From assembly GCF_001570545.1 (NCBI RefSeq), contig NZ_BBXD01000014.1, positions 1-64,000 on the forward strand: a stretch of DNA of 64,000 bases, written 5' to 3'. Every line of letters starts with the position of its first letter. Positions within the stretch are counted from its first letter, which is position 1. This document shows positions 1 through 8,194 of the stretch, piece by piece. Source of the DNA: Herbidospora mongoliensis. GTDB taxonomy: Bacteria > Actinomycetota > Actinomycetes > Streptosporangiales > Streptosporangiaceae. Made by a program: the position numbers and the translations under genes. The notes beneath the pieces were generated by a model. That model was not told where the DNA came from. It saw only the letters and a list, made by a program, of their open reading frames with translations, and did not search any database.

Positions 1-57
1 TAAGACAGCAGTCGACCAAGATCCGATGCCCCAACCGGGAGCCTCGCTGCTGTCTTA
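1..57. repeat. 11-bp inverted repeat around the transposase start
   Basis: TAAGACAGCAG at 1-11 is repeated as its exact reverse complement at 47-57, so the two arms flank the ATG at 26. It may be a transposase-binding repeat or a hairpin over the translation start. The left end of the insertion sequence is not visible and probably lies before the window. Confidence 0.5.
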
Positions 58-829
58 CCGTGCCGCGATTCCGCTGTCGAACCGCACCCTGGCCCGCCTG
101 GCCGACCTGATCCGCGCCCGCCGTGCCGAACGCCGCTGCAGGTGGCGGCGCCTGAGCGCCGGACGGCAAGCCCTGCTGGTACTCGCCCACCTGCGCAACG
201 GCGACACCTACACCCGCCTGGCCTCGGGGTTCTCCATCGGCACCGCCACCGCCTGGCGCTACGTGCGAGAAGGCGTCGACCTGCTGGCCGCCCTGGCCGA
301 GGATCTCCATGCCGCCGTCGCACGAGCCGGCCGCCTGGCCTACGCCATCCTGGACGGCACCCTCATCCCCATCGACCGCCTGGCCGATCAAAAGCCCTAC
401 TACTCCGGGAAACACCGGCGTCACGGCCTGAACGTCCAGGTTCTTGCCGACCCCATCGGCCGGCTGGTCTGGGCCTCACCCGCTCTGCCCGGCGCCGTGC
501 ATGATCTGACCGCCGCCCGCCCCATCGGCCTCATCGACGCTCTGACCAACGCCGGCGTGCAGGTCCTCGCCGACAAGGGTTACCAAGGCGCGGGCGGTGC
601 CATCCGCACCCCGTTCAAGCGCCATCGGTATCGGCCACGGCTGTCCTCTGGCCAGAAAGCCGTCAACCGCTCCCACGCCCGCATCCGGGCCATGGGCGAA
701 CGCGCGGTCGCGACTCTGAAGACCTGGAAAGTCCTGGCCAAACTCCGCTGCTGCCCGCACCGGGCCACCGCGATCGTGCAGGCAATCCTCACCCTGGAGA
801 CCATCGAAACCGATCGCTACTCAGGATGA
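26..829 (+). CDS. IS5-family (DDE_Tnp_4 type) transposase
   Basis: This 267-residue protein looks like a DDE transposase that cuts and joins insertion-sequence ends. An N-terminal helix-turn-helix occupies roughly residues 45-85 (TYTRLASGFSIGTATAWRYV). The RNase-H-like catalytic core follows: first Asp in AILDGTLIPI, second in GAVHDLTAAR, and a basic C-terminal part with the last acidic residue near MGERAVATLK. Length matches complete IS5-group transposases, so it may be active. The stop overlaps GATGAAAAGGGCTCA (about 826-840), which has the look of an IS terminal inverted repeat, but the partner end is outside the window. Confidence 0.8.
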   Translation: MPQPGASLLSYRAAIPLSNRTLARLADLIRARRAERRCRWRRLSAGRQALLVLAHLRNGDTYTRLASGFSIGTATAWRYVREGVDLLAALAEDLHAAVARAGRLAYAILDGTLIPIDRLADQKPYYSGKHRRHGLNVQVLADPIGRLVWASPALPGAVHDLTAARPIGLIDALTNAGVQVLADKGYQGAGGAIRTPFKRHRYRPRLSSGQKAVNRSHARIRAMGERAVATLKTWKVLAKLRCCPHRATAIVQAILTLETIETDRYSG

Positions 830-909
830 AAAGGGCTCAATGATCGACGTATAGAACCTTCATCCTGGCTGCGACCATCGATCTAGTGCAACAACCCCAC
901 GGCCTTGAT

Positions 910-1116
910 CTACTCCAACGAGGGCGGGGGCTCGACTACGAAGCTCCCCATCCCGGGCTCTGTTCGTATCAGGCCGTCTGTGCGCAAGGCGCGGTGAACC
1001 TTCTGACCTGTCGCAGTGGCGATGCCGTAGATCTCCTGTAGCCCAAGAACGGATGGCACCTGGTCGCCGGCAGCGAGCTCCCCACGCTCGATCTGCCCCT
1101 TGATGTCCTCATACAC
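910..1116 (-). pseudogene. GntR-type DNA-binding domain fragment
   Basis: The 68-residue frame is the winged helix of a GntR regulator (IERGELAAGDQVPS, then GLIRTEPGMGSFVV) without an effector-binding domain. It begins at a GTG one base after the end of a tRNA-Ala 3' fragment, so the few residues that normally precede YEDI are lost or replaced. Small GntR regulators are common on actinomycete integrative elements that insert in tRNA genes. It could be a mini-GntR still translated from the GTG, or a remnant. Confidence 0.55.
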
Positions 1117-1117
1117 C

Positions 1118-1142
1118 TGGAGCTATGGGGACTCGAACCCCA
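1118..1142 (-). repeat. tRNA-Ala 3'-end fragment, probable attachment site
   Basis: Read on the minus strand this is a complete T-arm (5-bp stem TGGGG/CCCCA with loop TTCGAGT) followed by the 3' acceptor strand TAGCTCC and discriminator A. The U at acceptor position 70 is what the G3-U70 pair of tRNA-Ala would need. No D-arm, anticodon arm or 5' acceptor strand is present, so this is not a working tRNA. 3' ends of tRNA genes are the usual crossover sites of integrative elements, and the neighbours are a transposase and a GntR fragment. Confidence 0.55.
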
Positions 1143-1574
1143 ACCCTCCTCGATGCCAAGTCATTTGACTACATCAACAATCGTAATCTCTCGCGCCACG
1201 GAGTTCCCTGCTGCCGGTCTCAGTCTGTATCAGCTAACCCTGACGCAGCATGTGGTCGACCATATAGCCGATATGTGTCGAAACATGCCTAATTTAGCGT
1301 CAAGTAAGGCTCCCCAGTCCTAAGGAGCGTTTTGGCAAGCGGTAAAGACCTCGCCGTTCGCGCGCCCCGTCTAGATCACTTGGTAATCTTGGTGCCGCAG
1401 TTCCTGGTGTCAAAAGCCAGTTCGACGTAAAGCGATTCGCCCGCCTACGCCCGCTACGCCAATCGGATAAGGGACCGATCACGCGCCGCCACTTCGCATG
1501 CCAACGCATCAACCGGAAAGCGCGTCTCATAAGCAACATCGGCCTATCTTCTGAATTTGGGTTGGAAGCCCCAT
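1143..1574. other. Non-coding stretch, no gene seen
   Basis: About 430 bp between the tRNA fragment and the G-rich repeats. Base composition is lower in GC than the neighbours and no reading frame on either strand shows actinomycete codon bias or a recognisable domain. It may be debris from the integration event. Confidence 0.4.
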
Positions 1575-1740
1575 CCGAGCGAAGCGAGAACAACCCGAGC
1601 GAAGCGAGGCCCTACCAGGGAGCGCGAGGGGCGGAGCCCTTCGCAAGGAGCGGCAGCGACCCGGAGCGAACGCGACGCCGGGGGCGCGACAGCGCACCAG
1701 GGGGAGCGCGAGGGGGCGACAGCCCCTTCGCATCGGGGGG
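1575..1740 (+). repeat. Imperfect G-rich direct repeats
   Basis: CCGAGCGAAGCGAG occurs at 1575-1588 and again at 1595-1608 (20-bp period). A longer unit, GGGAGCGCGAGGGG followed by a GGGC/GCCC mini-hairpin and TTCGC, occurs at about 1617-1644 and again at about 1701-1731. The structure suggests a short dispersed palindromic element of the host rather than coding DNA. Confidence 0.6.
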
Positions 1741-1742
1741 CT

Positions 1743-1777
1743 CGGGGGGTCGTCCCCCCGAAGATAGGGGGGCGTAA
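1743..1777 (+). promoter_or_regulatory. Hairpin pair that can mask the ribosome-binding site
   Basis: A G6 tract at 1744-1749 and a C6 tract at 1754-1759 form a 7-bp hairpin with loop TCGT. The same C6 tract can pair instead with a second G6 tract at 1767-1772, which is the only Shine-Dalgarno candidate for the ATG at 1778. The two pairings exclude each other, the usual layout of a translational switch. No ligand or leader peptide is recognised. Confidence 0.45.
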
Positions 1778-3796
1778 ATGTCAATCCCATCGCGTATGCC
1801 GGTGATCGTGGTGTGGGTGCTTGTCGCGTTCGCATCGCTGGTGTCGCTGCCGGGGCTGTTGGAGCGGCTCGTTCCGCCGTCGCTGGAGGTGCCGGGGGCG
1901 GCCTCGGCCAAGGCCGCGCAGGTCGTGGCGGAGGGGTTCCCCGGGCTCGGTGACGAGCAGGCCGTACTCGCGTTCACCTCGTCGCGGCTCACCCCCGACG
2001 ACCCGCTCTACCAGCGTGCGCTGGCCGCGACCGTACACAAGCTTGCCGCCCTGCCGGAGGTCGGTGACCTGCGGCCGTTGCCCGTCGTCGAGTCGCAGAA
2101 TCCGCACCATCTCTACGTGCTGGTCGGGGTGCGTGGCGATGAGCAGGAGCGCCGGGATCGGCTGCCCGTTCAGCGCGGGGTGGCGCAGGACGCCGCGCGG
2201 GAGGCGTCGGGCGGGGCGGTGGAGGTGTCGCTGACCGGGTCGTCGGCGGTGTTCGCCGAGCTGGCGGGGACCGATGTGCGGGATCTGCGGGTCGTCGAGC
2301 TGGTCACGGTTCCGGTCGTGCTGGTGTTGCTGGCGCTCGGGCTGGGGTCGGTGCGGGCGGCGTTGGTGCCGATGACGGTCGCGGGGGCGTCGGTGGTGGC
2401 GGGGCTCGGTGCGCTGGCGGTGGTGCCGGGGCGGGTCGACACGCTCATGGTGACGGTGATGGTCGCCGTGAGTCTGGGGCTCGGGCTCGACTACGCGCTT
2501 CTGCTGCTGCTCCGCTACCGGCAGGCCAAGCGCGACGGGATGGACGATCACGCCGCTGCGGCCTCGGCTGTCCGGACTGCCGGGGTGACGGTCTCCTGGT
2601 GTGCGCTGGTCATGGTGCTCACCGCGGGCGGGCTGTTCGTCGTGCCGGCTCCGCAGATCCGGGGGATGGCGTTGGCGGCGATCTTGGCGACCGGCGTCAC
2701 GGTCGCGGCGGCGTTGACGCTCACGCCGGTGCTGCTGTCGAAGGGGGTGCCGGCCGGTCGTACCGCGGCGGATCCTCACTGGGTTCGGTGGGCCACCCAT
2801 TTGATGCGTCATCCCTGGCGCTACACCTTCGCCGTCACGGCGGGGCTGGTCATCGTGGCGATCCCGGTGGGTTCGACCGCGCTCGGGATCCACTACGACC
2901 GGTCTGTGCTGGCGGGGACCGACGCGGGTGCGGGGCTGGCCCGCATGGAGGCCGACGGTTTGGCCGGGTTCACGTTGCTCGCGTTGCCGCATCCGCCGGG
3001 GCCGCCCGCCGATACGACGGCGCTGACCGCCGGGCTGCGGGAGGATCCGCGGGTGTCGGCCGTCGTCAGCTTCGACAACGGGCGCGACCTCACTCTGGTC
3101 ACCGTCGGTGAACGCCGGCCCGGCGATCATCCCGACACCGCCGCGTTGCTGGCGCGCTACCGCCAGCTGGCCCCCGACGCCCTGGCCGCCGGGCCGGCCG
3201 CACAGCTCGGTGACCTCACCGGGGAGCTGCGCACCCGCCTGTGGCAGGTCATGGCGGTCGTGCTGGCCAGTTCGTTCGTGCTGCTCATGGCGCTGTTCCG
3301 GAGCCTGCTCATCCCGCTGAAGGCGATCGCGATGAACGTCCTCACCATCGCCGCCACCTTCGGGCTGCTCGCGCTCGTCTTCGACGGGCAGGTCGGCGCG
3401 ATCGTGCCGTTGCTGACGTTCTCGCTGGTCTTCGGCCTGTCGATGGACTACGAGGTGTTCCTGGCGCATCGCGTCACCGAGCACTGGCGGCGTACCGGCG
3501 ACACCACCGCTTCGGTCGTGTACGGCCTGCGGCACACCGCGCAGGCCATCACGCTCGCCGCCGCCGCGATCGCCGTCACCTTCGCCGCGCTCATGTTCAC
3601 CCATCGGGAGGAGATCCGGCAGACGGGCTTCGCGGTGGCCGTCGCGATCGCCATCGACGTCACTTTGGTCCGGATGGTGCTGGTCCCGGCGCTGATGCGG
3701 CTGTTCGGCCGATGGAACTGGTTCCCTGGCCGGGCCGTGACTTCCCCATCACCCGTTCCCTGCTACGAATTGGAGCTCACTGATCACGGGAGGTAA
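1778..3796 (+). CDS. MMPL-family (RND superfamily) membrane transporter
   Basis: A 672-residue polytopic membrane protein with the two-fold repeat of MMPL transporters: an N-terminal membrane segment, an extracellular domain, a bundle containing GLGLDYALLLLLRYR (about residues 233-247), a second extracellular domain and a second bundle containing GLSMDYEVFLAHR. The two D-Y pairs are the proton-relay positions of the family. Members export lipids or hydrophobic compounds using the proton gradient. The ATG at 1778 follows a GGGGGG ribosome-binding site by 5 nt; ATG 1799 is an alternative. The next gene starts 3 nt after the stop, so the two form an operon. A link to the lipid-loading megasynthase at 8-18 kb is possible but unproven. 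Confidence 0.85.
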   Translation: MSIPSRMPVIVVWVLVAFASLVSLPGLLERLVPPSLEVPGAASAKAAQVVAEGFPGLGDEQAVLAFTSSRLTPDDPLYQRALAATVHKLAALPEVGDLRPLPVVESQNPHHLYVLVGVRGDEQERRDRLPVQRGVAQDAAREASGGAVEVSLTGSSAVFAELAGTDVRDLRVVELVTVPVVLVLLALGLGSVRAALVPMTVAGASVVAGLGALAVVPGRVDTLMVTVMVAVSLGLGLDYALLLLLRYRQAKRDGMDDHAAAASAVRTAGVTVSWCALVMVLTAGGLFVVPAPQIRGMALAAILATGVTVAAALTLTPVLLSKGVPAGRTAADPHWVRWATHLMRHPWRYTFAVTAGLVIVAIPVGSTALGIHYDRSVLAGTDAGAGLARMEADGLAGFTLLALPHPPGPPADTTALTAGLREDPRVSAVVSFDNGRDLTLVTVGERRPGDHPDTAALLARYRQLAPDALAAGPAAQLGDLTGELRTRLWQVMAVVLASSFVLLMALFRSLLIPLKAIAMNVLTIAATFGLLALVFDGQVGAIVPLLTFSLVFGLSMDYEVFLAHRVTEHWRRTGDTTASVVYGLRHTAQAITLAAAAIAVTFAALMFTHREEIRQTGFAVAVAIAIDVTLVRMVLVPALMRLFGRWNWFPGRAVTSPSPVPCYELELTDHGR

Positions 3797-3799
3797 CCC

Positions 3800-4294
3800 A
3801 TGCCCGCTGTCGCCGTGCTGCTCGCCGCCGCCCTGCTGACCGCACCCGCACCCTCGAAACCCGCGTTGACCTGCGACGTCTCCACCGCTCCCGGCAGTGC
3901 GGTGACGTTCACCCCGGCGGTCGGCCTGCTGCCGCGCACGGTGAGGGTGAAGGCCGTCCTCAACCTGGGCAACTGCCGCCACGGGGCCACGATGACCATC
4001 GACGGCACCGTGCACGCGTCATGTGCGGGTGGGTGGCGCGCGGAGGGCGGCGGCCGCATCGAGTGGTTCGGTCGCAAGGGCGGCGTCGAAGCCAGCTCGA
4101 CCGTCGAGTTGGTCACCAGTGACGTCGCGACCGCCAACCCGGCCGACATCCTGTTCAACGCGCGCGTCACCAAGGGCCGCCTGAAGGGCGCCAAGATCGG
4201 CGGCAGCGCCACGCCCACCTCCGAGACCGGCGGCTGCGCCCTCACCGGCCTGCGCTCGGTCACCGGCGTCGGCATGATCACCTTCACCCGCTGA
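3800..4294 (+). CDS. Secreted protein of unknown function
   Basis: A 164-residue protein with a short hydrophobic signal peptide (residues 1-17, AVAVLLAAALLTAPA) and no later membrane segment. The mature part contains four cysteines (TCDVS, GNCRH, SCAGG, GCALT), probably two disulfides, and is predicted beta-rich. GGAGG at 3788-3792 lies inside the end of the transporter gene, 7 nt before the ATG, so translation is probably coupled to it. I do not recognise a named family. Confidence 0.7.
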   Translation: MPAVAVLLAAALLTAPAPSKPALTCDVSTAPGSAVTFTPAVGLLPRTVRVKAVLNLGNCRHGATMTIDGTVHASCAGGWRAEGGGRIEWFGRKGGVEASSTVELVTSDVATANPADILFNARVTKGRLKGAKIGGSATPTSETGGCALTGLRSVTGVGMITFTR

Positions 4295-4437
4295 CACGGC
4301 TGATGGGGCGCGACCTCGAGCGGGTCGGTCGCGTCAGGTCGGCGACGGTCCCATATCAGGACGGCCCGCGACGGTGGGGTCATGAACGGTTCGCCACGGA
4401 CATACACGGCGAACCACCACCGTAAGCAAGGGACTTG

Positions 4438-5667
4438 ATGATGGACGGCAACAACGGTTTCTCCGAAGCAGGACTCCGCCGGGTGCACGACGTGCTGGCG
4501 CGGCACGTCGACTCGGGGAAGATCCCCGGGCTCGTCGCCCTGGTCGGCCGGGGCGGCGAGACCCACGTCGAGGCGCTGGGGACCATGCGCCATGACGGTG
4601 GCGCGCCGATGCGCCGGGACACGATCTTCCGGATGGCCTCGACGTCCAAGCCGGTCTCGACGGCGGCGGCGATGATCCTGCTCGACGAGTGCAGGCTGCG
4701 GCTGGACGACCTCGTCGAGCCGTGGCTGCCCGAACTCGCCGACCGGCAGGTCCTCAAGAGGATCGACTCCCCGCTCGACGACACGGTCCCGGCCCGGCGG
4801 CCGATCACCGTGCGGGACGTGCTGACGTCCACGTTCGGGCTCGGCATGGACCTGACCTCGCTGGGCACGCCGATCATGGGCGCGATCTTCGAGCAGGGGC
4901 TCACGCCCGACCTGCCCACCCCGATGCCCGAGCCGGACGAGTGGATGCGCCGCCTCGGGGCCCTTCCGCTCATGCACCAGCCCGGCGAGCGCTGGCAGTA
5001 CCACATCAGCAACGACCTCCTCGGGGTGCTGGTCTCCCGGGTCACCGGGCAGTCGTTCGAGTCGTTCCTTCGGGAGCGGATCTTCGAGCCGCTGGGGATG
5101 AAGGACACCGGTTTCCACGTGCCCGCCGACAAGATCGACCGGCTGCCGACCCTCTATGCCCCCGACCCGCAGACGGGTGAGTTCCACGTGTGGGACGACG
5201 CCGCCGACGGACGCTGGAGCCGGTCGCCGGCGTTCCAGGGCGGTGGCGGTGGGCTGGTCTCGACCGTGGACGACTACCACGCCTACTTCCGGATGCTGCT
5301 GAACGGCGGCACGCACGACGGCGAGCGGATCCTGTCCCGGCCCGCCGTCGAGCTGATGACCACCAACCGGCTCAACCCGGCGCAGAACGCCGCCCGCAAC
5401 GCCCTGGCCACCGACAACGTCCACATCTCGTTCGGGCAGGGGCAGCACGGCGGATGGGGCCTGGGGATGGCGGTGCGCACCTACCGGGGCGACTACGCGC
5501 CCGTCGGCCAGTTCGGCTGGGACGGCGGCAGCGGCACCTCGACCTACGCCGACCCCGGCAAGCAGGTCACCGGCATCCTGCTCACCCAGGTCGGGATGTC
5601 CGTCCCGGATCCCGCGCGGCTCATCCACGACTTCTGGACCACCCTCTACCAGTCGATCGATGACTGA
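4438..5667 (+). CDS. Serine beta-lactamase-like hydrolase (class C / EstB type)
   Basis: About 409 residues of penicillin-binding-protein/beta-lactamase fold. The nucleophile motif S-x-x-K is STSK (Ser68, Lys71) and the Tyr motif is YHISND (Tyr188). A Gly-rich stretch, GGGGGLVSTVDDY, and a C-terminal GWDGGSGTS segment complete the active-site region. No signal peptide, so probably a cytoplasmic esterase or amidase rather than an exported beta-lactamase. AAGGGA at 4428-4433 is the ribosome-binding site; ATG 4438 or ATG 4441 fits better than the in-frame TTG at 4435. Confidence 0.82.
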   Translation: MMDGNNGFSEAGLRRVHDVLARHVDSGKIPGLVALVGRGGETHVEALGTMRHDGGAPMRRDTIFRMASTSKPVSTAAAMILLDECRLRLDDLVEPWLPELADRQVLKRIDSPLDDTVPARRPITVRDVLTSTFGLGMDLTSLGTPIMGAIFEQGLTPDLPTPMPEPDEWMRRLGALPLMHQPGERWQYHISNDLLGVLVSRVTGQSFESFLRERIFEPLGMKDTGFHVPADKIDRLPTLYAPDPQTGEFHVWDDAADGRWSRSPAFQGGGGGLVSTVDDYHAYFRMLLNGGTHDGERILSRPAVELMTTNRLNPAQNAARNALATDNVHISFGQGQHGGWGLGMAVRTYRGDYAPVGQFGWDGGSGTSTYADPGKQVTGILLTQVGMSVPDPARLIHDFWTTLYQSIDD

Positions 5668-5712
5668 TGCGGGCACAGTCGGATGACTGTCGCGATCGGT
5701 GCGCGGGCTGAC

Positions 5713-5725
5713 TAGCGTCGGCGTC
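5713..5725 (+). promoter_or_regulatory. Leaderless promoter -10 box
   Basis: TAGCGT (5713-5718) lies exactly 7 nt before the ATG at 5726 and no Shine-Dalgarno sequence is present. This is the actinobacterial leaderless layout, with transcription starting at or next to the start codon. Confidence 0.5.
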
Positions 5726-6424
5726 ATGAGTACTGATGGAGTCAACCCGCGCATCGTCCTGGTCCACGGTGCGTTCGCGGACGGATCCGGCTGGCAGGGC
5801 GTCTACACCCTGCTGAAGAACGACGGCTACGACGTGGCCGTCGTCCAGAACCCGACCATCTCCCTGGACGGCGACGTCGCCGCGACCCGCCAGGTCATCG
5901 ACGCCCAGGACGGTCCGGTCGTGCTGGTCGGCCACTCCTACGGCGGGGTGGTCGTGACCGAGGCGGGCAACCACGACAGCGTGGCGGCCCTCGTCTACGT
6001 CACGGCCTTCGCCCCCGACAAGGGCGAGTCGGTCAACACGCTGATCGCCGACCCGCACCCCGGCGCGGCCTCGCCACCGATCCTGCCTCCCGTGGACGGT
6101 TTCCTGCGCCTTGACCCGGAGAAGTTCCACGAGGCGTTCGCCGCCGACCTCCCGGCCGCGCAGGCCGCGTTCATGGCCGACTCGCAGGTCCCGTGGGGCG
6201 TGGCCGCGCTCGGCGGCGTGATCTCCGAGCCGGCCTGGCGGGCCAAGCCGAGCTGGTATGTGGTCGCGGCAGACGACCAGATCATCCCGCCGTCCGCGCA
6301 GCGCGTGATGGCCGGACGCGCGGGCGCCACGGTGACGGAGACCCCCGGCAGCCACGCCGTGTTCGTGTCCAACCCCGCGGTGGTGGCCGAGGTGATCGCC
6401 AAGGCCGCGAACGCGGTCCGTTAA
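5726..6424 (+). CDS. Alpha/beta-hydrolase (EstC/salicylate-esterase-like)
   Basis: A 232-residue single-domain alpha/beta hydrolase. The oxyanion loop is LVHGAFADGSGW, the nucleophile elbow VGHSYGG holds the catalytic Ser, and the catalytic His is in GSHAVF near the C-terminus. The family acts on small esters; the substrate cannot be read. I chose ATG 5726 because a leaderless -10 box lies 7 nt upstream; an upstream in-frame GTG (5699) adds residues unlike the family. The gene converges on the SDR gene with 10 nt between stops. Confidence 0.82.
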   Translation: MSTDGVNPRIVLVHGAFADGSGWQGVYTLLKNDGYDVAVVQNPTISLDGDVAATRQVIDAQDGPVVLVGHSYGGVVVTEAGNHDSVAALVYVTAFAPDKGESVNTLIADPHPGAASPPILPPVDGFLRLDPEKFHEAFAADLPAAQAAFMADSQVPWGVAALGGVISEPAWRAKPSWYVVAADDQIIPPSAQRVMAGRAGATVTETPGSHAVFVSNPAVVAEVIAKAANAVR

Positions 6425-6434
6425 CGGCCGACGC

Positions 6435-7202
6435 TCAGCAGCGACCGGCCATGACGCCGCCGTCGACGTCCCAGACGGCGCCGGTCACCCAGTCGGTCTG
6501 GTCGGACAGCAGGAAGGCGACGGTGGCGGCGACGTCGTCCGGAGTGCCGAGGCGGCCGAGCGGGTGGAAGCCGTCGAACCTGTCGAGGACGGCGTCGACC
6601 CTCTCCTTGGGGATGAACTCCTCGTAGATCGAGGTCCGGACGAAGGCCGGGGCCACCGCGTTGACGCGGATCCCGTAAGAGGCGAGTTCCAGGGCCAGAT
6701 GCTGCGTCAGGGCGTGGAGCCCGGCCTTGGCCATCGAGTAGGCCGACGACGGCGTGGCGGCGACGGCCTGCCGCGCCCACATCGAGCCGATGTTGACCAC
6801 GGCCCCCCGCTCCTCGCGGTCGATCACGTTCTGGACGACCGTCTGGGTGATCAGGAAGAAGGCCCGGTTCACGATCTGGTAGCGGTCGAAGTCGTCGGGC
6901 GTGTGGTCCAGGAAGAGCTTGGGCGCGAAGACGCCGGCGGCGTTCACCAGGAGGGTGGCGTCGGCGTGCCACTCCGTCAGGTCGGCGCGGAGCCGGTCGA
7001 CGGCCTCGAAGTCGGTCAGATCGGCGACCAGACCCTCGGTCTTGCCGTACACGCCGAGGTCGGCCGCCGCCCGGTCGGCGCTCGACCGGGTCCTGCCGGT
7101 GACGACGGCGCTGCCGCCGCCCGCCAGGACGCGCCGGGCGACGGCGAGGCCGATGCCGCTGGTCCCGCCGATGACAATGACCTTCCGAGTGGTGAAGTCC
7201 AT
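6435..7202 (-). CDS. Short-chain dehydrogenase/reductase
   Basis: A 255-residue classical SDR. The cofactor motif is GGTSGIG (residues 12-18), followed by NAAG, an active-site Ser in NIGSMW and YSMAK (YxxxK). The end [10 protein letters not shown] is typical. Start at 7202 is supported by a leaderless -10 box TACCGT on the minus strand at 7215-7210, 7 nt upstream. A LysR gene lies directly upstream on the same strand and may control it. Substrate unknown. Confidence 0.88.
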   Translation of the reverse strand: MDFTTRKVIVIGGTSGIGLAVARRVLAGGGSAVVTGRTRSSADRAAADLGVYGKTEGLVADLTDFEAVDRLRADLTEWHADATLLVNAAGVFAPKLFLDHTPDDFDRYQIVNRAFFLITQTVVQNVIDREERGAVVNIGSMWARQAVAATPSSAYSMAKAGLHALTQHLALELASYGIRVNAVAPAFVRTSIYEEFIPKERVDAVLDRFDGFHPLGRLGTPDDVAATVAFLLSDQTDWVTGAVWDVDGGVMAGRC

Positions 7203-7209
7203 GCTTTCG

Positions 7210-7215
7210 ACGGTA
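7210..7215 (-). promoter_or_regulatory. Leaderless -10 box of the SDR gene
   Basis: TACCGT read on the minus strand, 7 nt before the ATG at 7202, in the 65-bp gap after the LysR stop. It gives the SDR its own promoter rather than depending on read-through from the LysR gene. Confidence 0.45.
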
Positions 7216-7267
7216 GGACGCGAAGGCGGAGGCCGGTAGAGGATCTTGGTGAATCAGGACATAAGCG

Positions 7268-8140
7268 TCATTTATCGCCAGCAAGCTCCCCGGTCAGCCA
7301 GGCGAGATCGGTGCCGAACGCCGAGTCGACGCTCCACAGGGCCTCGAAGGAGATCCGCACCTCGTGGCCCTCATCCATCAGCGGACGGTGGGGCACGCCG
7401 GGCGAGCTGAGCTTCGAGCGGGGGATCAGCGCCGCCCCGAGGCCGAGCGCGGTCCACTGCTCCAGGACCCGGTAACTGGCGGCCTCACCCGGATAGGCCC
7501 GCAGAGGCAGGCCGTGGGACCGGAAGAGCCGCTTGGTGAACATCGTCAGCCCGCACGGGTCGGGGACCAGAAGGAACTGCACCTTGCTCGCCTCGTCGAT
7601 CTCGATCGGGGCGTCCGCGCCGCAGCCGACGACGACGATCGGGTCCACGTCGACCACGCGGTGTTCGAAGCCGGGCATCGCGGCGACGGAGGGCATCAGG
7701 ACGACGTCGAGCTCGCCGGACGCCAAGCCCTGCTGGAGATCAGGGATGAGCGCCCCCCGCACCACCAGATCGCGGGGCTCGGGCAGGCCGCGCAGCACGC
7801 CGAACATCCGGGCGACGAGATGGGAGGAGAGGGGAGAGACGCCCATGCGGATCTTCGACTCGCCGGGCTCGGTCAGCCGCTGGGCCTCCGCCGCGACGGA
7901 CCCGAGCGCGCCCAGGGCGTGGTCGATCAACGGCAGGATCCTGGCCCCGAAAGCGGTCGGGGTCACGCCTCGGGGCGACCGGTCGAACAGCTTCCCGCCG
8001 AGGCGATCTTCCAGCTTGGCGATCCCGTTGGACAGGGCGGGCTGGGTGACTCCGTAGGCGCGGGCGGCGGCGCTGAACGACTTGGTCTCCGCGACCGCCT
8101 GGGCGTACCGGAGTCCTTCGAGATTGAGTTTCTCGATCAT
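7268..8140 (-). CDS. LysR-family transcriptional regulator
   Basis: A 290-residue LTTR. The N-terminal winged HTH is clear (KSFSAAARAYGVTQPALSNGIAKLEDRLGGKLFDR, residues about 20-54) and is followed by the periplasmic-binding-protein-like effector domain. A TTGACA hexamer lies about 45 nt upstream. It sits 54 nt after the megasynthase stop and 65 nt before the SDR start, all on the same strand. It most likely controls the SDR/hydrolase pair; control of the megasynthase is possible. Confidence 0.88.
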   Translation of the reverse strand: MIEKLNLEGLRYAQAVAETKSFSAAARAYGVTQPALSNGIAKLEDRLGGKLFDRSPRGVTPTAFGARILPLIDHALGALGSVAAEAQRLTEPGESKIRMGVSPLSSHLVARMFGVLRGLPEPRDLVVRGALIPDLQQGLASGELDVVLMPSVAAMPGFEHRVVDVDPIVVVGCGADAPIEIDEASKVQFLLVPDPCGLTMFTKRLFRSHGLPLRAYPGEAASYRVLEQWTALGLGAALIPRSKLSSPGVPHRPLMDEGHEVRISFEALWSVDSAFGTDLAWLTGELAGDK

Positions 8141-8194
8141 GACTGTGCCTCGTCGCCGACCTGGCCCGCAGTGGGGCCTGTCAATCCAGCATAG

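Noticed and set aside
1118-1200. A complete tRNA gene on the minus strand
   Set aside because: Only T-arm and acceptor 3' strand are present; no anticodon or D arm can be folded.
1575-1740. CRISPR array
   Set aside because: Repeats are few, unequal and without regular unique spacers; no cas genes in the window.
1781-3604. 607-codon open frame antisense to the MMPL gene
   Set aside because: Its composition (Arg/His/Gln-rich) and absence of domains are typical of the shadow frame of a high-GC gene; the plus-strand frame has a clear transporter.
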